A stretch of DNA of 9,775 nucleotides from an uncultured Eubacteriales bacterium (lineage in GTDB: Bacteria > Bacillota > Clostridia > Oscillospirales > Acutalibacteraceae): assembly GCA_934667575.1 (NCBI GenBank), contig CAKUME010000023.1:1-9775 (forward strand). The letters run 5' to 3'. Under the pieces are notes generated by a model. It saw only the letters and a program-made list of their open reading frames with translations. It was not told where the DNA came from and did not search any database. The translations under genes and the position numbers were made by a program. This document shows, piece by piece, positions 1-6,640 of this stretch. Numbering within the stretch: the stretch's first letter is position 1; the number at the start of each line of letters is the position of its first letter.

Positions 1-576
1 GTCGATCACCTCATCCAGATCGCGGAACGAATCATCACCGTCGAATTGCGCGGCCGAAAAGCGGTTCAAAATCAACCGGCAATCGGTGAGCCCCGTGCGC
101 GCCATGGCGCGGCGCACAGCCGTGCCCGACCGCACCGACACCGCGTCCGGGGTGGCAACGATCAGCGCGGAGCCTGCCGGCGCAATGGCCGACGCAAACC
201 CGCTCCCAATGCCTGCCGGCGCGTCCATGATCACCCGGTCAAAGCCGAGCGCCAACTCCTCCGTGACGGCGCAGCACACATCGGGGCGCAGCGGCCGCAG
301 CGGCGTGGCCGCTACCACGCTCAGCCCCGGGCACGCCGGACATTCATAAATCGCCTCGGTGGGGTCACAGTGCTCCTCTGCCACATCCGACAAATCGAAC
401 ACCAGCTGCTCGGTTACGCCCAACATAATATCCAGGCTGCGCAGCCCGGCATCGCAGTCGATCAGCAGCACGCGCTCCCCCGCGCGCGCCAGCGCCGCGC
501 CGATTCCGGCCGAAAGCGTGGATTTGCCCACGCCGCCCTTGCCGGAGCCCATTGCCATGATGATTGCCAAGCGCAA
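1..576 (-). CDS. minD: MinD-family septum-site ATPase, 3' end outside the window
   Basis: This is the N-terminal 192 codons of a deviant Walker A ATPase of the MinD/ParA family. Seen: a short hydrophobic first strand, then GKGGVGKST with the signature lysine at residue 13 and the P-loop lysine at 18, a switch-like LIDCDAGLRSLD segment, and DAPAGIGSGF, which matches the DSPAGIE motif of MinD. MinD dimerises on the membrane with ATP and recruits MinC to block FtsZ assembly near the poles. The C-terminal amphipathic membrane helix would lie beyond the left edge and cannot be checked. TTG at 576 is chosen as start because GGAAAGG lies 7 nt upstream; the first in-frame ATG (558) is 25 nt from that site and would remove the first beta strand. 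The location downstream of mreBCD-mrdA favours MinD over other ParA-like proteins. No minC precedes it. Confidence 0.85.
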   Translation of the reverse strand, partial: MRLAIIMAMGSGKGGVGKSTLSAGIGAALARAGERVLLIDCDAGLRSLDIMLGVTEQLVFDLSDVAEEHCDPTEAIYECPACPGLSVVAATPLRPLRPDVCCAVTEELALGFDRVIMDAPAGIGSGFASAIAPAGSALIVATPDAVSVRSGTAVRRAMARTGLTDCRLILNRFSAAQFDGDDSFRDLDEVID

Positions 577-583
577 ACCCGTT

Positions 584-590
584 CCTTTCC
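584..590 (-). promoter_or_regulatory. Ribosome binding site deciding the TTG start of minD
   Basis: GGAAAGG on the minus strand lies 7 nt before TTG (576-574). The next candidates, TTG at 570 and ATG at 558, lie 13 and 25 nt away, so the first TTG is best supported. Confidence 0.65.
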
Positions 591-603
591 GCTGAGAGTC
601 AGC

Positions 604-622
604 AGGATATCGTGCATATCCT
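604..622 (-). other. Inverted repeat at the predicted 5' end of the minD transcript
   Basis: A 7-bp perfect stem, AGGATAT with ATATCCT, flanks the 5-nt loop GCACG on the minus strand. The predicted transcription start (about 624) lies just upstream, so the RNA would begin with this hairpin. It could stabilise the 5' end or, as DNA, be an operator just downstream of the start point. The structure is seen; its role is inferred. Confidence 0.4.
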
Positions 623-630
623 TATCTTTA

Positions 631-659
631 ATCTTATCACAAATCCAGAGATTCGTCAA
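631..659 (-). promoter_or_regulatory. Sigma-A-type promoter of minD
   Basis: TTGACG (659-654), a 17-bp spacer and TAAGAT (636-631) match the housekeeping consensus closely. Initiation near 624 would leave a leader of about 48 nt before the TTG start. I see no convincing terminator between the mrdA stop and this promoter, so minD may receive both read-through from mrdA and its own transcription. Confidence 0.75.
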
Positions 660-718
660 AGTTTTTTTCTGAATTGCAAAGAGATTTTTCCCATGCATTT
701 TTTGTGAAAAAGCCGAGA

Positions 719-2854
719 TCAATCATCATTTTGACGAACATCCCCGGTGTTTTGGTCGGTTTCGCTCGCCGTTTTATCTATATTTTCTTCGGTTTTGGAC
801 TCGGCAAAGTCGCCCAGCTTAAAATATGCGTCCGCAATGGTCTTCACCGCATAGGCCGCGTTGTAGCCGTGGCCGCCGTGCTCGAGCACAACCACAATGC
901 AGATCTGCGGGTCGTCGTAGGGGGCATACACCGCAAGCACGCCGTTGTCGCTGCCGCCGCTCACCTGTGCGGTACCGGTTTTGCCCGCCATTGCAATCGG
1001 ATATTTGGCAAGCAGCCACTGCACCGATCCGCCCAAAATCGCCTGCCGCATGCCCGCCTGCACTTCCTGATAATATTCCGGCGCAATGTCGGTCAGATCC
1101 TCCACCAGCGTCGGGTTTTCATCCTGGTCGGCGAGCACGTCCTGCGTGCGGTCGTAGGTGGTCACTTTTTTGATGAGATGCGGCTGGTAGCGTTTTCCGC
1201 CATTGGCGATCGTGCTGATATACGACGCCAGCTGGATCGCCGTGAACTGGTTATCCGACTGGCCGATCGCCGCCTGAATGGTGTCGCCCGGATACCAGCC
1301 CTGCGTGGAGCCGGCGGCCTCGCGCTCGGCGCGGCCCGCAAGCGTGCCGGTTACATCGCCGATTTCAATGCCGGTTTTTTCGCCCAGCCCGAGCCGCTTG
1401 CAGTAGGCGTTCATCCGGTCGATGCCCAGGCGGTAGCCTGTTTCGTAGAAGAAAATATTGCACGACACCTGCAGGCCGTAGCGCACATCGGTGGCGCCGT
1501 GGTAGCCGAGGCACTGGAACTGCTCCGGCAAAAAGCGCTGATAAATGTGCGTGCAATTGATGGTTTCGCCGATTTTGATCTTGCCTTCGTTCAGGCCCGC
1601 CAGCGCCACCGCCGGCTTCATCACCGAGCCGGGCGGATAGGCGCTGTAGGTGGCGCGGTTCACCAGCGGCGTGCTCTTATCCTGTTCATCCAGCTGCGAC
1701 ACCCGCACCATTTCCTCCGCATATTTGGACAAATCGAACGTGGGGTAAGACGCCATTGCGAGCACCGACGCATTGCGCACGTCCATCACCACCGCGGCTG
1801 CGCCCGAGCAATCGACCCCCTGCGTGTCGCCGGTGCTTTCGGCCAAATCTTTGACCGTTTGCACATTGTCGGCGAGCGCCTGCTGCACCACCTGCTGCAA
1901 GTTTTGATCGATGGTGGAATACACGGTGTTGCCCGCGGTGGGGAGCACCGTGTTCTTGACCTCTTTGACCGTGCCGCTGCTGCCGTAGGTGATCTCGCGC
2001 GTGCCGGATTTGCCGCGCAGATAATTTTCGGCGGCCAGCTCCAAGCCGAATTTGCCGATCTCGTCGGTGAGCTTGTAGCCGCTCGCCTTGAGCGCGTTAT
2101 ATTCCTCCGCGCTCAGCGCGCCCACATGGCCGATCACATGCGCCGCCAAATCCCCCGCAATATAGTCGCGGTTCGTGGTGTTGGTGATGGACACATCGCC
2201 AAATTCCGCGTGATTTTCCATAATCACCGCGATCGTTTTGTCGGACACATTTTTGGCGAACGTGTAGGGATATTGGAACGAATAGTCCTCGGCGCGCATC
2301 TGGTTGCGCACGCTCACGATTTTGAGCGCATCGGCGCGGCTGTATTTTTCGCATTCGTATTTTTTAATCAGCGCGTCCACGCAGTTTTCCGCCGTGGCAT
2401 AGGATTGCAGGCGGCAATAGGAGATGATCTGCTGCACGTCGTAATCGCGGTCTTTTTCAAATTCAAACTCGCCGTCGCTGTTGAGCCGAATGGGCAGTTT
2501 GTTGATCCACTGCTCGCCGTTTTGCTCGAGCAGATTGCACAGCCGCAGAATCACCTGATTCAAATCCACGTCGCGCATATACGCTTTGTTGAACACAATG
2601 TTGCGCGCCACGCTGTTCACGACCAGCTCGTTGCCGTTGCGATCCAGAATTTCGCCGCGCGCCGCTTCGATTTCCACCTTTTGGGTGCCGGTACGCTCGG
2701 CAGAGGTGCGATATTCGTCGCCTTCCACGATCTGGATGCGATACAGCTCCGAGGAATACAGCCCCATGCTCAGCACGACCACTAAAATCAGCGCGACCCA
2801 GCGCGGCAGGCGCGGCGCGCCCGGCGAACGGGAAAGCTTTTTCATCGTTTGCAC
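719..2854 (-). CDS. mrdA: Penicillin-binding protein 2 (class B PBP, elongasome transpeptidase)
   Basis: A 711-residue monofunctional DD-transpeptidase that cross-links peptidoglycan on the outer face of the membrane during elongation, partnered with RodA, MreC and MreD. Seen: a short basic N-terminus, one membrane segment at about residues 19-33, a PBP-dimerisation domain starting near ARGEILDRNG (65-74), and a transpeptidase domain with all three active-site motifs: SVMK (410-413, nucleophile Ser410), SCN (464-466) and KTG (625-627, in AGKTGTAQ). Length and motif order are normal for the family. The acidic tail from about residue 685 is probably disordered. It lies 13 nt after mreD, and the ribosome site GGAAAGGAG sits in that gap. 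The start is uncertain: GTG at 2854 is 3 nt from the end of that site and ATG at 2845 is 12 nt away; the difference is three residues. FtsI/SpoVD are the alternatives, but the mre context and absence of PASTA repeats favour PBP2. Confidence 0.93.
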   Translation of the reverse strand: MQTMKKLSRSPGAPRLPRWVALILVVVLSMGLYSSELYRIQIVEGDEYRTSAERTGTQKVEIEAARGEILDRNGNELVVNSVARNIVFNKAYMRDVDLNQVILRLCNLLEQNGEQWINKLPIRLNSDGEFEFEKDRDYDVQQIISYCRLQSYATAENCVDALIKKYECEKYSRADALKIVSVRNQMRAEDYSFQYPYTFAKNVSDKTIAVIMENHAEFGDVSITNTTNRDYIAGDLAAHVIGHVGALSAEEYNALKASGYKLTDEIGKFGLELAAENYLRGKSGTREITYGSSGTVKEVKNTVLPTAGNTVYSTIDQNLQQVVQQALADNVQTVKDLAESTGDTQGVDCSGAAAVVMDVRNASVLAMASYPTFDLSKYAEEMVRVSQLDEQDKSTPLVNRATYSAYPPGSVMKPAVALAGLNEGKIKIGETINCTHIYQRFLPEQFQCLGYHGATDVRYGLQVSCNIFFYETGYRLGIDRMNAYCKRLGLGEKTGIEIGDVTGTLAGRAEREAAGSTQGWYPGDTIQAAIGQSDNQFTAIQLASYISTIANGGKRYQPHLIKKVTTYDRTQDVLADQDENPTLVEDLTDIAPEYYQEVQAGMRQAILGGSVQWLLAKYPIAMAGKTGTAQVSGGSDNGVLAVYAPYDDPQICIVVVLEHGGHGYNAAYAVKTIADAYFKLGDFAESKTEENIDKTASETDQNTGDVRQNDD

Positions 2855-2857
2855 CGG

Positions 2858-2866
2858 CTCCTTTCC
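2858..2866 (-). promoter_or_regulatory. Ribosome binding site of mrdA with ambiguous start spacing
   Basis: GGAAAGGAG on the minus strand lies between the mreD stop and mrdA. It is 3 nt from the GTG at 2854 (about 5 if the AAAGG core is used) and 12 nt from the ATG at 2845. Neither spacing is ideal, so the start call between these two codons is open. Confidence 0.55.
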
Positions 2867-2867
2867 G

Positions 2868-3380
2868 TTATTTGGCCGCTTCGCTTAACCGCAGCGCGAA
2901 GAAGCGATTGATGGCGTAAAAAATCGGGGTCATCAGATAGGTGTACAGCATTTTGGGCAGATAATGCGTGCGCAGCACATACACCGCGCCGTGATAGCCC
3001 GGCAGAACAAAACAGAACAGCCATTGCGCCAAGCACACCAACGGCACGATGGCGGTCATTGCGATCACCGCCACCAGCAGATTGGTGCGGAACAGCTCCA
3101 TGGTCATTGAGCCGATCGCAAAGCCCAGCAGACCCAAAATCAGCCCGTGAAAGCCCAAAATGTCGGAGCCGCCCATATCCATCAGCAGCCCCGCCGCAAT
3201 GCCCACGAGCATGCCTGTGACATCACCCTCAAACATGGCGATCATCATTGCGGCGCACACCAGCAGCAGCGGGCGCACGCCGTTCACCGCAGGCACCAGC
3301 CCCACGGTGGTTTCGAGCACATAAAGCAGCAGCAGCTCCACCGCATACACGATTAGGCGAAGCACGCGTTTGGCCGACAT
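2868..3380 (-). CDS. mreD: Rod shape-determining protein MreD
   Basis: A 170-residue integral membrane protein of the elongasome; MreD works with MreC, RodA and PBP2 to couple MreB filaments to wall synthesis. Seen: almost entirely hydrophobic with about five or six membrane segments (roughly residues 7-26, 35-51, 53-68, 75-92, 100-126, 140-162) and the glycine/aspartate-containing loop LLMDMGGSDILGFHGL (65-80) that resembles the conserved MreD region (LDLLSGGPLG-like in relatives). Length is normal. GGGAGG immediately after the mreC stop lies 9 nt before the ATG. MreD sequences diverge strongly, so the assignment leans on topology, the loop and position between mreC and mrdA. Confidence 0.9.
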   Translation of the reverse strand: MSAKRVLRLIVYAVELLLLYVLETTVGLVPAVNGVRPLLLVCAAMMIAMFEGDVTGMLVGIAAGLLMDMGGSDILGFHGLILGLLGFAIGSMTMELFRTNLLVAVIAMTAIVPLVCLAQWLFCFVLPGYHGAVYVLRTHYLPKMLYTYLMTPIFYAINRFFALRLSEAAK

Positions 3381-3395
3381 GGGCGCGCACCTCCC

Positions 3396-4271
3396 TTACT
3401 TCTTTTCATCCAGCGTCTCCATTGTTTCACCCTGACCGGTGAACGACGTGATCACCATCACCGATGTAATGCTGCTCACATCCACCGTGGGGCGCACCAG
3501 CGCCGTGAGCGACACATCCACCGTGCCGTTCACAATGGATTCCACCGTGCCCACGATAATTTTATCGGGGAACACACCGCCCATGCCGCTCGTCACGATC
3601 AGGTCGCCCGCCTTGATCTGGGTTTTGGCATTCAGGCTGCCCATTTGCACCAGCCCCTGATCGGCGTATTGCTTATCGCCCGTGAGCACGCCGATTTCCT
3701 CGGTGTTGGCGCTGAGCACCGACACCTTCACATCCGGGTGATAGATGGTTTCCACCTTGGCGTAGGTGGTGCCCACTTTGGCCACGCGCCCCACCAGCCC
3801 GCTGTTGGTAATCACCGGATCGCCCGCGCGCACGCCCGCCACCGATCCGCGGTTAATGGTGAACCCGCTGAACAGCTCGTTGGCGTCGCGCCCCACCACC
3901 GTGGCATAAACGAATTTCCAGTCGCTGTTGTCGTCGTGCAGGCCGATGTAATTTTTGAGATCCTCATTTTGTCTTTTCAGCTCGTTATAATTGGCAAGCT
4001 GATTGTTTTTTTCGTCCAGCTCCTGCTGCATGGCGTCGAGCCGACTGCGCAGCGCGTTCAGCTCCTGTGTGTTGGTGGTCAGGCCATCCAGCTTTTCGCC
4101 GCCCAGCGACGCAAGCCACTGCATGGGCGTGGTAAAAATGCCGACCAGCGACGAGGTAGCCGAGGAAATTCCGCCCCCGCCCAGCGCCGCGGTGTAGATC
4201 ATGGCGGCGCACAAAATCACCGACGCGGTGGCCAGCAGCTTAAAGCCCTTGCTGCGAAAAAATCCCTTCAC
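3396..4271 (-). CDS. mreC: Rod shape-determining protein MreC
   Basis: A 291-residue bitopic membrane protein that forms an extracytoplasmic scaffold and activates PBP2/RodA. Seen: a short basic N-terminus, one membrane segment at about residues 11-30, a coiled coil at about 64-108 rich in heptad leucines, and then the two beta-barrel domains with typical MreC stretches such as ITNSGLVGRV (154-163) and TSGMGGVFP (227-235). Length is normal. The start is a GTG at 4271; AAGGGAG lies 12 nt upstream, rather far, and no better in-frame start is present. The gene is separated from mreB by 109 nt that contain a terminator-like hairpin, whereas mreD follows after only 15 nt, so mreC-mreD-mrdA form the tight unit. 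Confidence 0.93.
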   Translation of the reverse strand: MKGFFRSKGFKLLATASVILCAAMIYTAALGGGGISSATSSLVGIFTTPMQWLASLGGEKLDGLTTNTQELNALRSRLDAMQQELDEKNNQLANYNELKRQNEDLKNYIGLHDDNSDWKFVYATVVGRDANELFSGFTINRGSVAGVRAGDPVITNSGLVGRVAKVGTTYAKVETIYHPDVKVSVLSANTEEIGVLTGDKQYADQGLVQMGSLNAKTQIKAGDLIVTSGMGGVFPDKIIVGTVESIVNGTVDVSLTALVRPTVDVSSITSVMVITSFTGQGETMETLDEKK

Positions 4272-4307
4272 GGATCGTTCGCGCTCCCTTCCGGATAAAT
4301 TTGGGGG

Positions 4308-4363
4308 AAATAAAAACAGAAAGCGGCCGGGATCCGGTATGCTTGACCGGAAGCCGGGCCGCT
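4308..4363 (-). terminator. Intrinsic terminator or attenuator between mreB and mreC
   Basis: On the minus strand AGCGGCC (4363-4357) pairs with GGCCGCT (4328-4322), continued inward by GG/CC and a 6-bp TCCGGT/ACCGGA stem with a 7-nt loop; a mismatch and a small internal loop interrupt it. A T-rich run, TTTCTGTTTTTATTT, follows directly. It lies 17 nt after the mreB stop. The run is broken by C, G and A, so partial termination is plausible, leaving some read-through into mreC-mreD-mrdA. Confidence 0.75.
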
Positions 4364-4380
4364 CCGCTTCCGCGTGCCGC

Positions 4381-5388
4381 TTACTTGCGGCGCGCTTTGT
4401 AGTAGTTATTCGGCAGGTTCACGTCGAGGCGTTTGCCGGCGCCCTCGGCCACGCAGTCCAGCGGGCGCTCGGCCACATGCACCGGCATGCCGGTTTCCTG
4501 CGAGAGCAGCACATCCAGCCCGCGCAGCAGCGCGCCGCCGCCGGTGAGCATGATGCCGTGATCGATAATATCCGCCGACAGCTCCGGCGGGGTCTTCTCG
4601 AGCGTGGATTTTACCACGTCCACAATGGTCTGAATCGAATCGGCCAGCGCTTCGCGCACCTCGGCCGCCGACAGCTCCACATTCTTGGGCAGGCCGTCCA
4701 CCAGGTTGCGGCCCTTGATCTCCATCGACCCCTCGTCTTCATAGGGATAGGCCGATCCGATGCGGATCTTGATATCTTCGGCGGTGCGCTCGCCGATGAG
4801 CAGATTATATTTGCGTTTCACATAGGAGATGATCGCTTCGTCAAACTTATCGCCTGCCACGCGCGCCGACACGGCCGTTACGATGTCGCCCAGCGAGATC
4901 ACCGCCACCTCGGAGGTGCCGCCACCGATATCCACCACCATGCTGCCTGTGGGTTCGTCCACCGGCAGTCCGGCGCCAATGGCCGCCGCCATGGGTTCCT
5001 CGATCAGATCCACATCGGCTGCGCCCGCCTTATAGGCCGCGTCCTGCACCGCACGGCGTTCCACCTCGGTTACGCCCGATGGAATGCAGATCACCACGCG
5101 CGCGCGATGGAACATGCCTTTTTTGATCGCACGCTGAATAAAGCTCTTGAGCATGATCGCCGTAATATCAAAATTCGCAATCACGCCGTCTTTGAGCGGA
5201 CGCACCGCCACAATGGAGCCCGGCGTGCGGCCGATCATTTTTTTTGCCTGCGCGCCCACTGCCAGCACATTGTCGGTGCGGATATCCACCGCCACCACCG
5301 ACGGCTCGCGGATCACGATGCCCTTGCCCTTCATATACACCAGCGTGTTCGCCGTGCCCAAATCAATGCCAACTTCTTTTGTAAACAT
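4381..5388 (-). CDS. mreB: Rod shape-determining actin homologue MreB
   Basis: A 335-residue bacterial actin that polymerises under the membrane with ATP and steers the elongasome around the cell. Seen: phosphate-1 motif DLGTANT (9-15), EPSVVA (28-33), phosphate-2 motif DIGGGTSE (153-160) and adenosine motif LTGGGALLRGL (281-291). Length matches MreB/Mbl proteins. The ATG at 5388 is preceded by GGGAG 10 nt upstream. Two sigma-A-like promoters lie upstream and a terminator-like hairpin lies downstream, so a monocistronic mreB transcript is likely alongside a longer mre transcript. Paralogues such as Mbl or MreBH cannot be excluded by sequence, but adjacency to mreC and mreD supports mreB. Confidence 0.96.
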   Translation of the reverse strand: MFTKEVGIDLGTANTLVYMKGKGIVIREPSVVAVDIRTDNVLAVGAQAKKMIGRTPGSIVAVRPLKDGVIANFDITAIMLKSFIQRAIKKGMFHRARVVICIPSGVTEVERRAVQDAAYKAGAADVDLIEEPMAAAIGAGLPVDEPTGSMVVDIGGGTSEVAVISLGDIVTAVSARVAGDKFDEAIISYVKRKYNLLIGERTAEDIKIRIGSAYPYEDEGSMEIKGRNLVDGLPKNVELSAAEVREALADSIQTIVDVVKSTLEKTPPELSADIIDHGIMLTGGGALLRGLDVLLSQETGMPVHVAERPLDCVAEGAGKRLDVNLPNNYYKARRK

Positions 5389-5484
5389 ATCTGCCCTGCT
5401 CCCTTCGGTTTTTCACGATACCGGATATTTCTCCGCCCGTTCTCGGTCTGGTTCCTTCGCCGGACACCGAATATTCCGAGATCT

Positions 5485-5513
5485 ATTATAACCTGATTTT
5501 TGAAAATTCTCAA
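5485..5513 (-). promoter_or_regulatory. Proximal sigma-A-type promoter of mreB (P2)
   Basis: TTGAGA (5513-5508), a 17-bp spacer and the perfect TATAAT (5490-5485) on the minus strand. Initiation near 5478 would give a leader of about 90 nt before the mreB ATG. Confidence 0.78.
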
Positions 5514-5596
5514 GCCTCACTGTCGTTTCAACGGCGGTTTTTGCATTTTGAGCCGAACAGCATCCGTCCCGGTGCAAATTCCACGCCATTATAAAA

Positions 5597-5625
5597 AGTA
5601 TAATAGATTTCGGCGGTGATGTCAA
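5597..5625 (-). promoter_or_regulatory. Distal sigma-A-type promoter of mreB (P1)
   Basis: A perfect TTGACA (5625-5620), a 17-bp spacer and TATACT (5602-5597) on the minus strand, about 112 bp upstream of the proximal promoter. It begins just beyond the SGNH terminator, so it starts an independent unit. Its leader would be about 200 nt. The 5389-5705 stretch holds these two promoters and the SGNH terminator; I see no convincing gene in it. Confidence 0.7.
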
Positions 5626-5635
5626 TTGTGAAATC

Positions 5636-5677
5636 AAAAAAAAGCGCATTCCCGCGAAAAAAAGCCGGAGAATGCGC
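5636..5677 (-). terminator. Intrinsic terminator of the SGNH hydrolase gene
   Basis: On the minus strand an 8-bp perfect stem, GCGCATTC (5677-5670) with GAATGCGC (5651-5644), is followed by eight T (5643-5636). CCG and CGG inside the loop can extend the pairing across a bulged T. It lies 28 nt after the stop at 5706 and insulates mreB from the hydrolase gene. Confidence 0.9.
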
Positions 5678-5705
5678 AGTATTTTGCCAAAGAGGTTTAC
5701 AATTT

Positions 5706-6413
5706 TCATTCACCCACCGCGAGCGCCGTGGGATCGCGCAGCAGCGTGTCGAGCGTGCGGGCGATGAGCCGATGGCCGCCGGCGTTGGGGTGCATGCCGT
5801 CGGCGCAAATCAGCCGCTCATAGTGCCGGTCGGTGAGGAACGCGCTGCGGATATCCAGCAGCGGCACGCGGTGCTTGCGCGCCAAATCGGCCACCGCGTC
5901 GGAATAGCTTTCCTGCCAGCGGTAGGTGCTGAACGCGCTGCCCAGCCATTGCAGCAGCCGTTCGGCGCTGCGCCCCCGGCTAATCGATGCAAAAAAGCGA
6001 TTCGGCTCAATGGGCGGCAGCGTGGTGAGCACCGGAATCACGCCCGTCGCGCGCGCCGCTTCGATCATGCGCTGCATGGCGGCGCGAAACTCGGGCAGCG
6101 GGGTGTTGGGCTCGTGTTCGCTTTCGGGCGCCAGCTCCACCTGGCTCCAGTCAAAGTCGCAGTCGTTGCCGCCGAGCTCGATCACCGCATACTGCGCGTC
6201 CGGGTGTTTGGCAAGGTCGGCGCGCGCCGTGGCCTCGGCTTTGTGCACCGTGCAGCCAAACCGCGAGTGGTTGATCAGCTCCACCGGATGCGCCGCGCCA
6301 AACAGCGCCCCGCAGTTTTCCGGCAGCACACGATAGCGCCCCGTTTCATCGAGCGCCACCCCCTTAAAAATGGAATCGCCCCACACTAAAATTTTTTTGA
6401 TATTCTGTGCCAT
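5706..6413 (-). CDS. SGNH/GDSL-family hydrolase, probably cytoplasmic esterase
   Basis: A 235-residue serine hydrolase of the SGNH/GDSL type. Seen: block I as WGDSIFKG with nucleophile Ser14, a block II glycine in RFGCT (51-55), block III as GGND (81-84) and block V as DGMHPN (205-210) with Asp205 and His208 completing the catalytic site. No signal peptide or membrane segment is seen, so it should act inside the cell. Substrates of this family range over acyl esters, thioesters and acetylated sugars, and nothing here narrows them. It has its own promoter and terminator, so its place beside mreB does not make it part of the mre operon. The ATG at 6413 is chosen because it begins just before the first beta strand; the upstream AGGGCGG is a weak ribosome site. 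Confidence 0.88.
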   Translation of the reverse strand: MAQNIKKILVWGDSIFKGVALDETGRYRVLPENCGALFGAAHPVELINHSRFGCTVHKAEATARADLAKHPDAQYAVIELGGNDCDFDWSQVELAPESEHEPNTPLPEFRAAMQRMIEAARATGVIPVLTTLPPIEPNRFFASISRGRSAERLLQWLGSAFSTYRWQESYSDAVADLARKHRVPLLDIRSAFLTDRHYERLICADGMHPNAGGHRLIARTLDTLLRDPTALAVGE

Positions 6414-6472
6414 CTTTTGTTCCGCCCTTCGTCATCTATTTGTAATAATTATTTTATCTCGTTTTCAATACT

Positions 6473-6501
6473 ATATTAAATCACATTTATTATTTTGTCA
6501 A
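6473..6501 (-). promoter_or_regulatory. Sigma-A-type promoter of the SGNH hydrolase gene
   Basis: A perfect TTGACA (6501-6496), a 17-bp spacer and TAATAT (6478-6473) on the minus strand; the -10 element matches 4 of 6 consensus positions. It would give a leader of about 50 nt. Its -35 is only 18 bp from the -35 of the divergent promoter on the plus strand. Confidence 0.65.
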
Positions 6502-6519
6502 TAGATTTTTGAAATGATA

Positions 6520-6548
6520 TTGTGTCGTGCACGAAAATATGGTATAAT
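6520..6548 (+). promoter_or_regulatory. Sigma-A-type promoter of the DUF1836 gene with palindromic spacer
   Basis: TTGTGT (6520-6525), a 17-bp spacer and the perfect TATAAT (6543-6548). The perfect 10-bp palindrome TCGTGCACGA (6525-6534) overlaps the end of the -35 and the spacer, a typical place for a regulator to bind. Initiation near 6555 gives a leader of about 85 nt, in which CCGTTT (6569-6574) can pair with AAACGG (6588-6593). Confidence 0.7.
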
Positions 6549-6640
6549 ATCCGCAGAATTGGGGTCTGCCGTTTTTCCCTGCGGAACAAACGGTCTTGGC
6601 GATACGAAAAATTTTTTCACGATGAAAGGAGGCGCCGCCG

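Noticed and set aside
661..718. Possible terminator after mrdA
   Set aside because: Only A/T-rich 6-bp pairing (TTTTTC with GAAAAA) around a 15-nt loop is visible, without a following T-run. It is too weak to call.
674..2785. 703-codon plus-strand open frame
   Set aside because: It lies wholly antisense to mrdA, which has all PBP2 motifs. The translated product is histidine/arginine/alanine-rich with no recognisable domain, as expected of a shadow frame in GC-rich DNA.
4272..4321. Possible promoter for mreC just after the hairpin
   Set aside because: TTTCTG-N17-TTTATC matches the consensus poorly and would place the start point on top of the ribosome site.
4201..5496. 431-codon plus-strand open frame
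   Set aside because: It is antisense to mreB and to the mreB promoter. Its composition is that of a shadow frame and it has no convincing ribosome site.
5413..5709. 98-codon minus-strand frame in the mreB leader region
   Set aside because: It runs across the SGNH terminator and both mreB promoters. A shorter version starting near 5588 lacks a ribosome site. No family resemblance.
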